Origin: Photorhabdus khanii NC19
Lineage (GTDB): Bacteria > Pseudomonadota > Gammaproteobacteria > Enterobacterales > Enterobacteriaceae
NCBI RefSeq assembly: GCF_000517265.1
Contig: NZ_AYSJ01000002.1
Span: forward strand, 846,306 to 910,305
Direction of reading: 5' to 3'
Length of the DNA stretch: 64,000 bases
The notes below the pieces were generated by a model. That model had not been told where the DNA came from. It ran no database searches and saw nothing but the letters and a program-made list of their open reading frames with translations. Shown here in pieces: positions 62,325-64,000 of this stretch. The position numbers and the translations under genes were made by a program. How positions within the stretch are numbered: position 1 is the first letter of the stretch; each line of letters opens with the position of its first letter.

Positions 62325-62447
62325 ATGACTAAAAACGACCTATTCACTGTCATGTTTAATGCATTTATCGGTGATTCTATCCCTAGGTTATGGGACCTTT
62401 ACCTAGCCTGCCATGACCATTTAAAAACACAAAAACAGAGATATTAA
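62325..62447 (+). CDS. Small ORF, uncertain
   Basis: Forty codons beginning MTKNDLFTVMFNAFIGDSIP, preceded by AAAAGGTACAGC. The segment DLYLACHDHLKTQKQRY at its end is followed by a partial nucleotide repeat of the same bases (CTAGCCGGACATAACCATGT). It could be real or a fragment. Confidence 0.25.
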   Translation: MTKNDLFTVMFNAFIGDSIPRLWDLYLACHDHLKTQKQRY

Positions 62448-64000
62448 ATATACCTAGCCGGACATAACCATGTAAAAACACGAAAAAGGACATTAAAGCA
62501 TTTAATAAAATCCATTAACCATTAAAAAATAAAAATAATACAAGAAAAAGATAGAGAAAACAAAAAGTCTGACAGGATTTAAATCCTGAAAAAATGATTG
62601 ATTATCCGAAAGACATAAAGGGGTATCTTTAAATCATCAGGTTATTTACTGGCTGATTTATGAGGATAAAATAAATTGTGGTGACTTATGAAAACCTTTT
62701 AAAACTGTCAGTAAACCTTATCATAAACGATATGATTATGTAGAAAAAGAGGAAAAATTAAAAACAGCGTCAGTAAAGATGAAAAGCGGGTGTGATTAAC
62801 ATTCGTTAAACGTAAAACACGATGTGCCATGATGATTAAACTTAATGAAAAGCAGGCGTTAAAAGGGGTAAAGCAATCGTTAAAACTTTAGGCTTATCTG
62901 GCATTTACTACGAACATTTTAATGATTAACTATTTGTATATCAGGGAAAATATAGTTGGTAAGGATACATACATTATTGACTGGATATATTCTGGGTTTT
63001 TCGAAAGATATTTTGTAAATATAGGATATTATGATCAGGGTATTAAATATTAAATTTTTATTCCTGTTTTATATATATATTGATTTTTGACTTTAATCAT
63101 ATTTTTAATATGAAATTTAAAGTATGATAAGACTTTTTAGGGTAATTATTGTATTAAGATGGGTTTTTAGTATCTTTTGATTGATTTCATTGTGTTTGTT
63201 AATTAATTGCTTAAGCTGTTTATTATTTACCTATTGAATATATTAATAATCTATATGATGATTTTAGGCTGTTTTAAATTTTCCAGAGATATATCTGATG
63301 GGTATATAACATCTTCATTTAATCTAAGTGAGATCCTTAACTGTGAAAGGCTTGTGCTCAAGCTATAATGGGTTTTAGCCGAGGAGATGACCCCTTCTTT
63401 TAGCAATGATTGTGATGGAAGGTCAAGGCGTCTTAATGTAGATGTTCACTGATATTTACAAGCTAAACGGTATAGGACTTTAATTTCGCTTGCATCATGC
63501 GATGATAAATATCGTTTAATATCCGATAATTCATATCAAAGAAGGGCTCTCTTTTAATATGTTGCTTAATGATTAATACTCTATTGCATAAATTCTGATC
63601 TTAGCTATATTATAATAAAATAATATATGGTTAGATTGATTTTAATTTAAAATTGTTTCTTTATGGAGTTAAAGATAATTAACTTTAACATTAATTATAG
63701 TAATTTATTTTTATAAAACAACATGTTGTTAAATTGATTTTAGCTTGAACTTATATTTTAAAGTAATTAAATATACAGGATATCTTTTCAAATGTTTAAA
63801 AGTTGGATTTGGTGTGGTGATTTATTTGCTATTTGTTTGAAGAGGAAGTCTTATTTTGTAATAAGTTACCGAAGTAAGTTCATGTTAATAGAATAGTCGT
63901 TGATGATTCTCGTTTAAGTCATGGATTTAAGTGTTAATTAAAGGTGTTTATCTGAAAAATAGCGATGAAATAGAACGTATATTTATAGAATCACAAATGA
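62448..64000. other. AT-rich intergenic region to the right edge
   Basis: About 1.5 kb without a supportable gene. Bases 62765-62895 contain a diverged copy of part of the ~470 bp repeat seen at 26502-27480 (ATGATTAAACTTAATGAAAA and GGGGTAAAGCAATCGTTAAA). The rest is low-complexity AT-rich DNA, perhaps a promoter region for a gene beyond the window. Confidence 0.45.

Overview
The window looks like a chromosomal accessory region of an entomopathogenic Enterobacterales species, most probably Photorhabdus (possibly Xenorhabdus). The evidence is a cluster of PAS4-type LuxR solos, a VgrG/EagR/Rhs locus with a trail of silent Rhs toxin tips, two adjacent MARTX-type RTX toxins, a MalY/NhaC/LacI metabolic cluster and AT-rich intergenic DNA full of gene fragments. 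The genus call is inference from gene content; no rRNA, tRNA or housekeeping gene is present to fix it.

Layout. 1-3.4 kb: start of a two-partner-secretion haemagglutinin (minus strand), frameshifted and running off the left edge. 3.4-5.0 kb: non-coding DNA, then scrambled type VI secretion (T6SS) fragments. 5.1-7.5 kb: an orphan Tli4-like immunity gene and a protein with four zinc-ribbon-like motifs. 7.6-13.0 kb: five complete PAS4-LuxR genes of three sequence classes on the minus strand, three truncated copies, and a segmental duplication. 14.0 kb: a Ner-like HTH gene. 14.46-27.69 kb: a T6SS Rhs island (vgrG, eagR with a late frameshift, rhs with toxin tip and immunity gene, four displaced toxin/immunity cassettes and a sixth scar, then ~470 bp tandem repeats). 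The island is flanked by direct repeats of the malY 3' end and its terminator.

27.6-31.4 kb: malY-like PLP enzyme and nhaC-like antiporter in an overlapping pair, with a GalR/GalS-like repressor upstream and a GalR-type palindrome in front of nhaC. The nhaC promoter segment recurs as a decayed duplicate at 32.4-32.7 kb, beyond another PAS4-LuxR gene. 33.2-56.7 kb: two paralogous MARTX toxins of about 3.5 kb codons each, sharing repeat arms and a C80 cysteine protease domain but carrying unrelated effector domains in the same slot. Between them lies an Rpn nuclease gene with a probable internal antitoxin start, plus a separate copy of that C-terminal part. Each toxin is preceded by remnants of the same small gene.

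56.8-58.1 kb: an internally deleted IS982-type transposase and a HigBA module whose toxin has an early nonsense codon. 59.0-62.2 kb: a class-3 lipase T6SS-type effector, its overlapping lipoprotein immunity gene, a truncated duplicate of that junction and a small membrane protein. The last 1.5 kb is AT-rich with no convincing gene.

The common theme is competition and virulence cargo under rapid turnover: toxin tips and effector modules are swapped within conserved scaffolds, immunity genes stay beside them, and regulators multiply by tandem duplication. No rtxC, rtxBDE, TpsB partner or intact T6SS core operon is visible here, so secretion machinery must come from elsewhere in the genome.
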